A DNA stretch of 10,449 nucleotides from Asterionellopsis glacialis (GCA_014885115.2 WKLE02000553.1:25588-36036), one strand, 5' to 3'; numbered from the stretch's first letter, positions 1-8,500 are shown. The notes: a model not told the origin generated them from the letters alone. Numbers and translations: made by a program.

Positions 1-1
1 A

Positions 2-103
2 TTGATTGTTGTGTTACTAGGTGCTCAGTCACCACCAAGGTTGGTCATGGTGGAGTCATCTCGAGTCTCCCCTGCAGTGGAGTATCGATGTGAAACTCAC
101 TAA
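2..103 (+). CDS. possible 3' end of an upstream gene, cut by the window edge
   Basis: From base 2 a frame is open for 33 codons to a TAA at 101-103 and is followed by T-rich, UTR-like sequence. A second frame, from base 1, is also open and ends at a TGA at 91-93, so the sequence alone does not say which, if either, is coding. The peptide of the first frame begins LIVVLLGAQSPPR and ends VEYRCETH; I recognise no family. It could equally be non-coding DNA, because open stretches of this length are common by chance. Confidence 0.18.
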   Translation: MIVVLLGAQSPPRLVMVESSRVSPAVEYRCETH

Positions 104-496
104 AGTATTCTTTTTCTTGTATTTGTCTTGTAAAGATGAAAGTAGTATTGTAATTTCATTCTCATGGAATCAATACTAATTTTTTATATAATTGGGACTG
201 TTTAAGAGAGAGTGAACCAAATAGTGCAAGTGAATTTTGGGTCTGGTGCGGTTTGGAGTACCAATTTGGGCTGGTCTGTTTAATTATTATTTGATCCGGC
301 CTGAATTTTTTAGGAGCGCTCCATTACGACAGATATCCTTGATAAATGGAAAAACATTGGGCGTACCACATTTCATAAAATTGACAAAGAAAACAAGACG
401 TCAATGAACGACGTCATTCAACGAATAGGAGAAAACCAAAAATCCAACTTTGACACCAACCAAGTTGGCATAGCAGCGATTATTCTCACAACTGGA

Positions 497-615
497 GACC
501 TACCTGTACCAGGTACTACTCCCTCCCCCCTCCAAGTTGGATGCATGCTTGGTACTACCCTTACTGGTACATCATGGTACCTGTACAGTGAAGATACTTG
601 TGGTACCTGTAGGTC
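497..615. repeat. GGTAC-rich cluster of short direct and inverted repeats
   Basis: GGTAC occurs five times on the plus strand (starting at 512, 551, 566, 576 and 602). TGGTACCTGTA occurs twice (575-585 and 601-611), and GGTACTAC twice (512-519 and 551-558). The ends form an imperfect inverted repeat: 497-510 matches the reverse complement of 602-615 at 12 of 14 positions. A tight TACCTG-tac-CAGGTA hairpin lies at 501-515. It may be the remnant of a small foldback element or a transcription-factor site cluster. No target-site duplication is evident. Confidence 0.45.
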
Positions 616-879
616 CTTGAGTGGTCATGCATCCTTTCTCCTCAACGTGGAAGAAGTCTGATGTGTAGTTCTACGTAGGAAGCAGTAGCAGATTACTGTA
701 CGACGCTACGACATCGAATGTTTCTTGACGTACATACGAATATCCACCGAGAATTAAATATGATGTTCTCTCTGTGAGAAAAACGAGAAAGCACAAGTTG
801 CATTCAAAAAGGTATCAAGTGGGCGGTCACAGGAGAGAGCCTGAAAGGCGGCATAGCTTTTAAACCAAAAAGCAATACA

Positions 880-1047
880 TCAGTGAAGCAGAAAATACTC
901 TTTGGTTGTCAACAGCATTCCATAGGTCTCTAGCATATCCTGGGTCTGTCTAAATAACAAAGGAAGTCTATCGCGGAAGTTGTGAACATTACACAAGAAC
1001 ACATTTGTCTGGAGAGCCTTTGCAATAGCAATTGATAACCTCCACAT
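880..1047 (-). CDS. doubtful 55-residue open frame, unknown function
   Basis: On the minus strand an ATG at 1047 opens 55 codons ending with TGA at 880-882; the frame stays open upstream to about 1092, but without another ATG. The peptide starts MWRLSIAIAKALQTN and has basic and hydrophobic residues with no acidic residue until after residue 20, loosely like a mitochondrial presequence. If real, it would be transcribed head-to-head with the methyltransferase gene, only 158 nt apart. I recognise no homologue. It could be a decayed exon or chance. Confidence 0.15.
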   Translation of the reverse strand: MWRLSIAIAKALQTNVFLCNVHNFRDRLPLLFRQTQDMLETYGMLLTTKEYFLLH

Positions 1048-1125
1048 GATATCAGAATAGGGTTTACAACGATTTGTTTTATCTGCTTTCAAACAGCAAA
1101 TAGCTGGTCAGACGATATAACCTGC

Positions 1126-1131
1126 ATGTAA
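1126..1131 (+). promoter_or_regulatory. possible minimal AUG-stop upstream ORF
   Basis: An ATG is followed directly by TAA (ATGTAA), ending 74 nt before the methyltransferase start codon at 1206. If it lies within the 5' UTR it would be a start-stop uORF, a type known in plants to stall ribosomes. Whether it is transcribed is unknown: the TATA-like GATATAA just upstream could place transcription initiation after it. Confidence 0.2.
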
Positions 1132-1205
1132 ATAAAACTTAGTTTCTGTGTGACGAGTATCGTGTTGAAAAAACTGTGAAATCCGTTTGCATTTTTATTC
1201 CGAAG

Positions 1206-2961
1206 ATGAGTTCAAAAGAATCGAGTCCTTCACCCCCTAGGAAAAAGAAAAAGGGCGGAGGCTTTGGTTTTCTTTGGTTTGGCCGCAGTAAACAAGATGA
1301 AAAGAAAGATAAGAACAAAAAGAGCAATCAAGAAAAAACTGTCGGGGAAGAGTTATTAACTCCTTCACAAGAACTTGGAATGTTAACTACTTCTTCGAAA
1401 AACCGCACATTATCCAAGGGAGATCTACAGGAACTGACCAAACAAAAACGTAAAGAAAATACGGTTATAGAGTCTTGGAGTGATATTCTGATTAATTCTA
1501 TGAAAAATGTATTCAAGGAACCTGAAAAAAAAAAGCAAGAAAGTAAAGAAGAAAAGACAAAAGAGGAAGAACACCAAGAAGAAAGCAAGGATGCCAATGC
1601 TGATGTTGACGAGACTGCGCAGCAGCCGCAACCACCAAAAGAAAAGGTCACAGAAATATTAATGAGTAGTTCCTCCAGTAATCTTGAAGAGACGAAAGAA
1701 AACATCTTGTCGTCAGGTGAGAATCTTCAATCATTCACCCCATTATCTGAACCACCATCCAGGACATTGAAGAGAACTTTATCCAAGACACAAGATCATA
1801 TTATTCGGATTACCTATTCAAACTTTGATGATTTCACCATACCAGTGAGAATTTCAGAACATCCTTTACATCCATCAATTCCCTCAATATCAACAGCTAA
1901 GGTTGAAAAACCAGATATTGTAGAGATTGCTGATTCCAAGTTCTTAGTGAAAACTACTCCGCATATCGAAGGAGCTACGGAACGTGATCCACAAAATGGT
2001 GTAATGACATTCAAAGCTAATGCTGAATATGATTTGCTATTACATGTTCAAAACAATATGAATAATTACCATGGTGTAGGTAATTTACCTGAAGATGATA
2101 GAGTTAGCACCATTCTAAGATCAGTCGATGAATACTGCACAGGGAAGCAGTGGATGTTCCACGTTGGGCGGGATAAGGGTGAGGTCTTAACAAGCTTCCT
2201 GCGGGAGTGTATCAAAAACTACATGGAGAGAAATAACAGCAAGGAAGGGGCGGCACCATCAGAATCAAGGAAGCCGTTTCGAGCAGTTGAGTTGGGTACC
2301 TATTGCGGATATTCTGCAATTTTAATAGCTCAAGGAATAAAGCAGTATGCACCCGATCTTAAATTCCACTTGTATTCCACAGAAACAAGTCCAAAGTATG
2401 CTCAAATTGCGAATACAATGATCCAAATGGCCAAGCTTGATGACTGCATTACCATCATTTTGTTTGATCCTTCTATCAAGACCCTCACAAAAGCTTTGAA
2501 AACTCACATCAATGATGATGAAGAACCATTGATTGATTACTTATTTATGGATCATGCCAAGGATATGTATTTGAGTGATTTACAAGAACTTGAAGACTGT
2601 GCCTTAGTACGAGCAGGAAGCCATGTCGCTGCCGATAATGTTGTCTTTTCCAAGCTTGGGGCATACCGAAAGTATGTTGCAGGCTTAGCAAGGAAGTCAG
2701 TAGCCACTACTAAATTGGTTGATATGAATCTAGAATACAGTGATGTTCAAGATGGAATAGGTAAGATTTGTATCCTGCATTCAGTTTGTACTTTTTTTGC
2801 CTTTCATATGAAATTTCTGTGTGAAAAAATTCGTGTTGATCGTTTGGCTCAGAATGCATTTTTTTGGGTTCTTGATTGCGTGTTTTTGCTCTTCAGAATT
2901 AACGGTCTATCTCAAAGATATCAGGGATAGCGAACAAGTTAATTTCAATATTAGCACTTAA
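1206..2961 (+). CDS. COMT-like class I O-methyltransferase with long charged N-terminal extension (two exons)
   Basis: Predicted SAM-dependent methyltransferase, likely transferring a methyl group to a catechol-type hydroxyl. The model joins 1206-2760 to 2897-2961, giving 539 residues; without the splice the conserved C-terminus is lost. Residues about 274-535 match animal catechol O-methyltransferase: VDEYCTGKQW (307-316), the SAM-binding loop ELGTYCGYS (362-370), DHAKD at 449-453 (COMT Asp141 and Lys144 equivalents), ADN at 476-478 (Asp169/Asn170) and LEY with Glu510 (Glu199). All Mg- and substrate-binding positions I can place are present. After the splice the protein continues DGIELTVYLKDI, matching COMT's VDGLEKAIY. 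Residues 1-270 are an added region: basic start (RKKKKGGG), Lys/Glu-rich low complexity near 105-155, and two RTLSK motifs suited to basophilic kinases. Rat soluble COMT is about 221 residues, so this is more than twice as long. I chose the ATG at 1206; the frame runs 10 codons further upstream, but only to a GTG. The physiological substrate cannot be read from sequence. Confidence 0.88.
2761..2896 (+). other. intron of the methyltransferase gene (136 nt)
   Basis: The donor is G|GTAAGA at 2761 and the acceptor is GCTCTTCAG, ending at 2896. The upstream exon ends after the first base of a codon, and the split codon becomes Glu. Splicing replaces an unrelated hydrophobic read-through tail with DGIELTVYLKDI, which aligns to the COMT C-terminus. 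This is the main evidence for the intron. The frame happens to stay open through it, so an intron-blind ORF caller would misplace the C-terminus. Confidence 0.88.
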
Positions 2962-3595
2962 ACTTTGATGGTATAGGTGGTTTGGCACATAGTTGGTGCT
3001 GAGAAAAAAGTACTTGTTATTGGAGAATTTGTTGTATGTAGATGTTCGTTGAATAATCCTTCAGCGTTTAACATTATTATTTTTAAAGTGTAAATGATTA
3101 CTACAGCTACGATTTTCCCTTGGTGGATTACGTTCGTTCGCACTTGCTGATTTCGTTGTTGTGAGAACTAAAATACAGGTGGTAACTTTCTGCAAAGTGA
3201 CCTGGTAATCAAAATTAGAAACTTGTATCATAGTCCCACTCTATGTAGAGTAGGTCACGGAACTCCAGGGAGTGGACGAGATAAAATTATTAGGAAACTT
3301 CCGCAATAATTACGGAAGGAATGGTTGGCTTCCAGAAAGATGCACACTAAACCTTTCCATAGGTATCCATAAACGAGAAATAAAAATTTCGGAATTCTAA
3401 CCGTTGAACTGTCGTTCAAATACAGTAATGGAAATTCAGAAATACACAAACAGTTTGCCCTGTAATTTCTCCCTGTATGAGGTGGAGTTTATTCATCTTC
3501 AAGTGCATAAAGAGAAATGAGAAATCCAGAAAATTTTATCCACATTCTGGAAAGACAAAAATTGGAATCTATTTTACTTCTGACGAGTCCAAAAG
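2962..3595. other. spacer between methyltransferase and transporter genes
   Basis: 634 nt holding the 3' UTR of one gene and the promoter of the next. Two small perfect hairpins are visible: ACTCTA-TG-TAGAGT at 3238-3251, and CTTCCG with CGGAAG around a 9-nt loop at 3298-3318. Short frames on the minus strand (2958-3143 and 3255-3449) resemble nothing and are probably chance. An ATG at 3517 opens a frame that runs past the transporter start in a different phase. Confidence 0.5.
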
Positions 3596-5047
3596 ATGAC
3601 GACAACGGAGTACACCGGTATAACGAAAAGAGCAAAACAGTATTGTTATCATGTAACGGCAGACTTGCGACGAATTCTTTCCCTTCCCGTAGTCATTATC
3701 ATCTTTATTGCGGCTCTGGATGCAGCTGATTGTGGACTTATGGCGTCTAGCTTTCCAATGCTTGAAAAGCAATTTGGTATTGATGTTGCTACGATGGGAT
3801 ACTTTTCACTTGTGACTAATCTTTCCTATTCATTTTCAATGCCTCTGTGGGGTTGGTTAGTTCATAAATACACTATAACGCAGTCGCCTTTGTTGTTGTC
3901 AGGTGCATGTATGGCTTGGGGTGTATCCACACTTCTATTAGCCATATTTGGATCAAGCGTGATTGTTCAATTGGTCATGCGATCGCTAAATGGAGCCGCA
4001 ATAGCGGGTGTTATGCCACTAAGTCAAACCATGCTATGTGAATGGGTTCCTAGTAGTAACATGTTAGGTCAAGCATTTGGTTTGATGGGGTTAGCAGAAA
4101 GAGTTTCGCATACTGTAGCATCAGCAACAATAATTTGGTTAGATGATTGGCAAATTCCTTTTTTAGCCGTGGGTATACTTTCTATCATTTCAGCTATTTG
4201 TGGGAAGCGGTATCTAATATTGAAGACGAGTAGCAGTGCTTCTGCCCGACAGCAGCAAAGAGATGATAGTGCGTGTAGTAACGATGACAACGATATTACT
4301 AAGAGAGAGAAAAAAATTTCGCTTGGACAAATTATTACAAGAATATCTCGATTACCAGCCTTTCTTTGTCTTGTAGGGCAGGGTGTGTTTGGTGGGATTC
4401 CATGGGACATGATGAGTTTTCTTTTGCTTCTATTAAAATGGAGAGGTTTTACGAAGGAACAGATTGTAGCATTTCAATTTTCAAGGGGTCTTAGTGGTAT
4501 GATTGGGTCGTATGCGGGTGGACTTTTGGGTGATACATTCTCGTACCATCCTAGAGGTCGTCCATATGTTGCTATATGTAGTATAGTCATAGGGACGATA
4601 TCATGGGGAATGTTTCTATATGCCCAGTCATACTATGTAGCTTTCTTTTGGAGTAACTTGTTTTATCTGACGGCCTCGTGGACACCCGCAGCAGCAATAC
4701 GCCCCATCTGTGCTGAATTGGCAATGAACCCCTCCGAAAGAGCTCAAATTGTTGCCATGTGGCTCTTACTTGAAAAATGTTCTTCCGCAATATTTGGCGC
4801 ACCTCTTTTAGGCTACCTAACTCAAAACATGATTGGTGAACATGATAATAAAGCGACTCTCACAGACGATGTAGCTTCGCCAGAAAAGGCTGAAGCCCTG
4901 GCATTCAATCTATTCTTTTTGTCTACTATGTTTTGGACTATTGCTTGTGGTTTTTGGGTACTCATGGCCTCTTTGACCGATCCAAATAACGCGAATGATA
5001 GCGTAAGCATGAAGAAAAAGGAAATTGAGCATCATGATAAGGTATAA
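3596..5047 (+). CDS. major facilitator superfamily transporter, 12 membrane helices
   Basis: A 483-residue, apparently intronless integral membrane transporter. Hydrophobic segments fall at about 29-50, 67-85, 97-117, 122-142, 157-180 and 187-207, then a polar Ser/Asp/Lys-rich cytosolic loop (about 208-250), then 254-280, 290-312, 323-343, 347-366, 385-408 and 436-459: the 6+6 MFS plan. GWLVHKY (86-92) sits where the MFS loop 2-3 signature lies, and GGLLGDTF (308-315) is its repeat in loop 8-9. RSLNGAAIAGVMPL (129-142) and RPICAEL (369-375) resemble, from memory, a group of plant and protist spinster-like MFS proteins. Asp42 and Asp45 in helix 1 are acidic residues inside the membrane and may take part in proton coupling. 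The substrate is not identifiable. The N-terminus is short, with no obvious plastid or ER leader. It follows the methyltransferase on the same strand and converges with the chaperone gene. Confidence 0.85.
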   Translation: MTTTEYTGITKRAKQYCYHVTADLRRILSLPVVIIIFIAALDAADCGLMASSFPMLEKQFGIDVATMGYFSLVTNLSYSFSMPLWGWLVHKYTITQSPLLLSGACMAWGVSTLLLAIFGSSVIVQLVMRSLNGAAIAGVMPLSQTMLCEWVPSSNMLGQAFGLMGLAERVSHTVASATIIWLDDWQIPFLAVGILSIISAICGKRYLILKTSSSASARQQQRDDSACSNDDNDITKREKKISLGQIITRISRLPAFLCLVGQGVFGGIPWDMMSFLLLLLKWRGFTKEQIVAFQFSRGLSGMIGSYAGGLLGDTFSYHPRGRPYVAICSIVIGTISWGMFLYAQSYYVAFFWSNLFYLTASWTPAAAIRPICAELAMNPSERAQIVAMWLLLEKCSSAIFGAPLLGYLTQNMIGEHDNKATLTDDVASPEKAEALAFNLFFLSTMFWTIACGFWVLMASLTDPNNANDSVSMKKKEIEHHDKV

Positions 5048-5523
5048 AAGAGAAATCAAGTTTATGGAGAGTAGAAATCTCATGAGAAGGATAATGCTAC
5101 CCAGCTAGCCTACCGTATCATACAAATTGAAGGATCCTCATTCGATAAGAGTAAGGTGTCAAAGTTACGTCATGTACGAGCAAAATCATTCAATGAATTT
5201 TCCGAAATGTTACAACGCCATCATCACCAAACAAAAAAATGTTAGGGGACGAAAGTCAAAAGAAAACTTGAGGACCAGGCGCAGAATTGTAGGATCCTAG
5301 ACTGCGACAAAAAATATGATGTACTGCATGCTACGCCATTTGTTCAATGAGGAATGCACATAGTCGAAATAGGCGACAGATCCTACAAAACAATCTCTCG
5401 CATTTTCTGAAGCGCTCATACACAACATCACCAGGATTAACCTCAATCAATGAAAAATAAGAGATTTAATTTTTACTGTACACAATTAATGAAAGGGTAC
5501 AAAAAATTTAGATCTAAAACTTT
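5048..5523. other. convergent 3' spacer between transporter and chaperone genes
   Basis: 476 nt between two stop codons facing each other, so it must hold both 3' UTRs and polyadenylation sites. I see no gene. GGATCC-containing strings recur near 5132 and 5292, and there is a perfect 10-bp inverted repeat, TTGTAGGATC at 5287-5296 with GATCCTACAA at 5379-5388. A short ATG frame at 5450 runs antisense into the last chaperone exon and is a shadow. Confidence 0.5.
5287..5388. repeat. 10-bp inverted repeat in the convergent 3' region
   Basis: TTGTAGGATC (5287-5296) and GATCCTACAA (5379-5388) are exact reverse complements separated by 82 nt. They could pair in the 3' UTR of either convergent transcript. 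Ten-base matches do arise by chance at this distance, so the functional meaning is uncertain. Confidence 0.3.
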
Positions 5524-8500
5524 TTATAGTTCTTCACCTACAGGTTCCTCTGTCTTTTTCTCAGAGGCATCATCAGTGGTGGCTTCTTCTTTGGAAGATT
5601 CCTCACCATCCTTCTTTTCTTCTTTATCAAGATCATCTGTGCTTTCTTCATCACTTGTCTTGTTGGCGGCATCATCTCCCTCAGCCTTGGTTTCGTTTTC
5701 TTCCTTCTTCTTTTCAGGCTTGGGCTTGGGTTTCTTACTAAGTTTAGAAACAAGCTTTTCAATAGGTTTAGTTTGTGATGGAACGTCTGCACTAACAAAC
5801 ACAGGATCTTCAGTAGGCTTAGCCTTGGATTGAGCTTCTTCCTTTTCAGCAATCCACTTATTCACGTCTTCGACCAATGCTGCGACTTCCGCACGTTCTT
5901 CTTCGGTAACTTGTGGCATGGTGGTTTCCCATTTGGTCATGAGTTCACCAACCTTACCAAGTTTGGTTTTAAGGTCTTCAATAGCCTTGGGGCGTGCAGT
6001 CATTTCAGCCATACGGAACCAAACCTTTTCAGCAGGTTCAGATAATTCAGAATACTTATCTTCCATGGTAGCTAAATCAGCATTGTACCCATCATCGTAC
6101 ATCCATTCCTCGGCTTCTTCAGCAGACTTACGGAGTGCCTCACGTTGTTCTTCAGTGGAGATCTTGGCAATGTCTTCTTCATAATCGGAAAGTTTATTTT
6201 TGATTTCATAAATGTAACTTTCAACCTTGTTACGAGCTTCTTCGAGCATCATACGTTCCTTATCCTTTTGGGCAAGCTTCAAAAGTTTCTCAGCAGATTC
6301 AGCCATGATTTGTTCATTGTAGGGTTGTACTTGACCAACATGGTAAGTGACAACATTCAATGGGCGTTTGTGCATTCTCTTCTTTTCCTTTGTTGGGATA
6401 AAAGCAGGCGGAGGTTTTCGTAAACCAAATGTCTAAAACCATTAGAGAAATGAACGAGAAGTACGGACGAGTGAAAAAATCTCAAAACAACAACTAATCT
6501 CACCTTTTCAACCATCTTGGTCTTTTTCTTCTTCTTGGGTTCAGCCTTGGTTTCATTAGCCTTCTCTTCTGTGGCATCACCTTCTTCCTTGGTGGCTTCA
6601 CCCTCAGCGGCAGCATCCTCAGTCTTGGCTTCCTCCTCCTTCTTTTCTTCATCATCTGCAGCAGCTTCTTCCTTCTTCTCTTCAGTGGTTGCTTCATCCT
6701 CCTTCTTTTCTTCATCTTCAGCAGCAGCAGCCTCCTTGCCTTCTTCTTCTTCATCATCATCCACTTCAACTTCTTCTTCCACAGTGTAGATTTCTTCTAC
6801 AGCAGCTTCTGCTTTAATAAGTTGTGTAATACCACTTGAACTCAATTCAAATTGAAGGGACACCTTGGGCTTACCCAAACCCTTTTCTTCCATTTCCTTG
6901 GCAAAGGTTTCCACACCGGTAATGTTATACCGTTCAATGGCAAGTTCGGTACCAGTTGGTAACATTTCAGAACCTTCTTCATAATCAATTGCACAGTGAA
7001 CATCCTTGTCATGTGTAAAGGCAATGGTTTTCTTGACGCCTACCTTACCAAATTCTTTAAACATGGTAGCATGTTTGGACCATGCTTCTTCTCCATCGGC
7101 AGGGGTGTCTTGATCTTCCGAAAGAGATGTCAAGTCAATCGTGACGGGGAAGGGATTGACATCGGCCATACCCACATGTCGTACACGAAAGGCAGTCGAG
7201 ATATTGGCCCCATGAAAGGCAGCACCCAAGGCCATGGATTCATCACTGTTAATATGCATACCCAAAACATCAATCTTACCCTTCAATGCTTTTAAAATTT
7301 CTTCTTGAACACGGGGGATACGCATACCACCACCAAGCATTTCAATTGAATGTACATCATCCAAGGTAAGTCCAGCACGGTCCAAGGCATCTTGGATAGG
7401 TTTAACGGCTCGTACCAATTCCTCATGACAAAGTTCTTCCAATTTGGCACGTGAAATATGACTGGAATAGGGTGTATCCTTCCACAGTCCATCAATATAA
7501 ATGGGAAAGTCTGTGTTGGCACTCAAGACATGTTTGACCTTATTGGCTTGAAGACGAAGTTTCGTCAAGGCACGTGCATTGGTACGAACATCAGAACCAT
7601 CACCTAATTTTTCATTAAATTCATCTGCCATGAAATCCACCAACTTTTGATCAAAGGATTGTCCACCCAAAGTTGAATCCCATGCCTTGCTTAAAATTTC
7701 AAATCCACCCACTGTCTTTTCCTTGGCATATTTGGAATCCTTGTGTGGGTATGACAAGTACCGTACAATGGAAACTTGAAGTGCCGATGCACCCATATTG
7801 TAAAAAATCACAACTTGAGGTTCGGTTTCGACCTTGTCCATACCAAAGTTAAGTGCAGAGGCTGTGTTTTCATCAATCAATGCCAAAACATTCAAGTTGG
7901 CCAATAGAGCGGCATCCAGCAAGGCACGACGTTCATGCTGTGTGGCAAAGGATGGGACAGTCAATACAACGTCCTTGACACTGGCCTGTGAATGTGATTG
8001 GATGGTAATATCCTTGGCATGTGTTAGTATCATTGCCACTAATTCTTCAGGTGTAAAGTCAGATCCATCGACGGATAAGGTTGTACCAAATCGTGTTTCA
8101 TTGTAGGCAGGTGTAAGAGGATAATGACGTTCCGCAAGGATCTGTAGAATAATACATCATATATAATATGATTTTTAAAAAAGGTAGTAAGAGTAGGAAG
8201 TAGTACAATGTTTGTTTTTTTAGTTCATAGTGTTGTGGCATACAATAAAGAATACAATTTATGTTGTGAGTTGAAATGAAAGTGATATTCAAGAAATGTG
8301 TGAGTTATAGTTCCAGAGGTCATTATAAAAAAATAAATAAAGGTCATTCCATGGAATGAAAATTAGATGGGATTTTCATTCTCCACCACCTCCCAAACCC
8401 CAAAAAAGAATCAAATTGAGTCTAATACTATGTTTGCTTATTTCTCTTACCTGAACATTTGGATGAGCATCATCACGTCCAAGCATGACACTCATACCGG

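Larger units (their letters stand above)
104..1205. other. intergenic region upstream of the methyltransferase gene
   Basis: About 1.1 kb without a convincing gene. It holds AT-rich sequence at 104-400, a dense run of GGTAC motifs and inverted repeats at 497-615, and a doubtful minus-strand frame at 880-1047. A GATATAA stretch near 1114-1120 could act as a TATA-like element for the methyltransferase gene. An 85-codon frame at 404-661 begins with ATG, but it runs straight through the repeat cluster and resembles no family, so I do not call it a gene. I saw no tRNA or rRNA. Confidence 0.5.
8142..8450 (-). other. intron 1 of the chaperone gene (309 nt)
   Basis: Minus strand: the donor TTCAG|GTAAGA at 8450 and the acceptor ATTCTACAG, ending at 8142, join HPNVQ to ILAERHYPLTPAYNE in phase 0. 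It is AT-rich and more than twice as long as the other two introns in the window. It holds a 16-bp palindrome, an overlapping 10-bp stem-loop, and a hairpin close to the acceptor. No coding signal is seen on either strand. Confidence 0.88.

Noticed and set aside
404..661. 85-codon plus-strand frame starting with ATG
   Set aside because: It runs through the GGTAC repeat cluster, its composition follows those repeats, and it matches no family; probably chance.
1176..1205. Methyltransferase start at 1176
   Set aside because: The codon is GTG; the first in-frame ATG is at 1206.
1328..1705. 125-codon minus-strand frame rich in Ser, Phe and Cys
   Set aside because: Shadow of the Lys/Glu-rich part of the methyltransferase gene on the other strand.
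6357..6503. Alternative chaperone C-terminus from reading through intron 2
   Set aside because: Splicing restores a C-terminal domain clearly homologous to plant ER Hsp70; the read-through tail resembles nothing.
6517..6789. Ser/Ala-rich plus-strand frame
   Set aside because: Antisense shadow of the chaperone's acidic linker, whose skewed codons keep the opposite strand free of stops.
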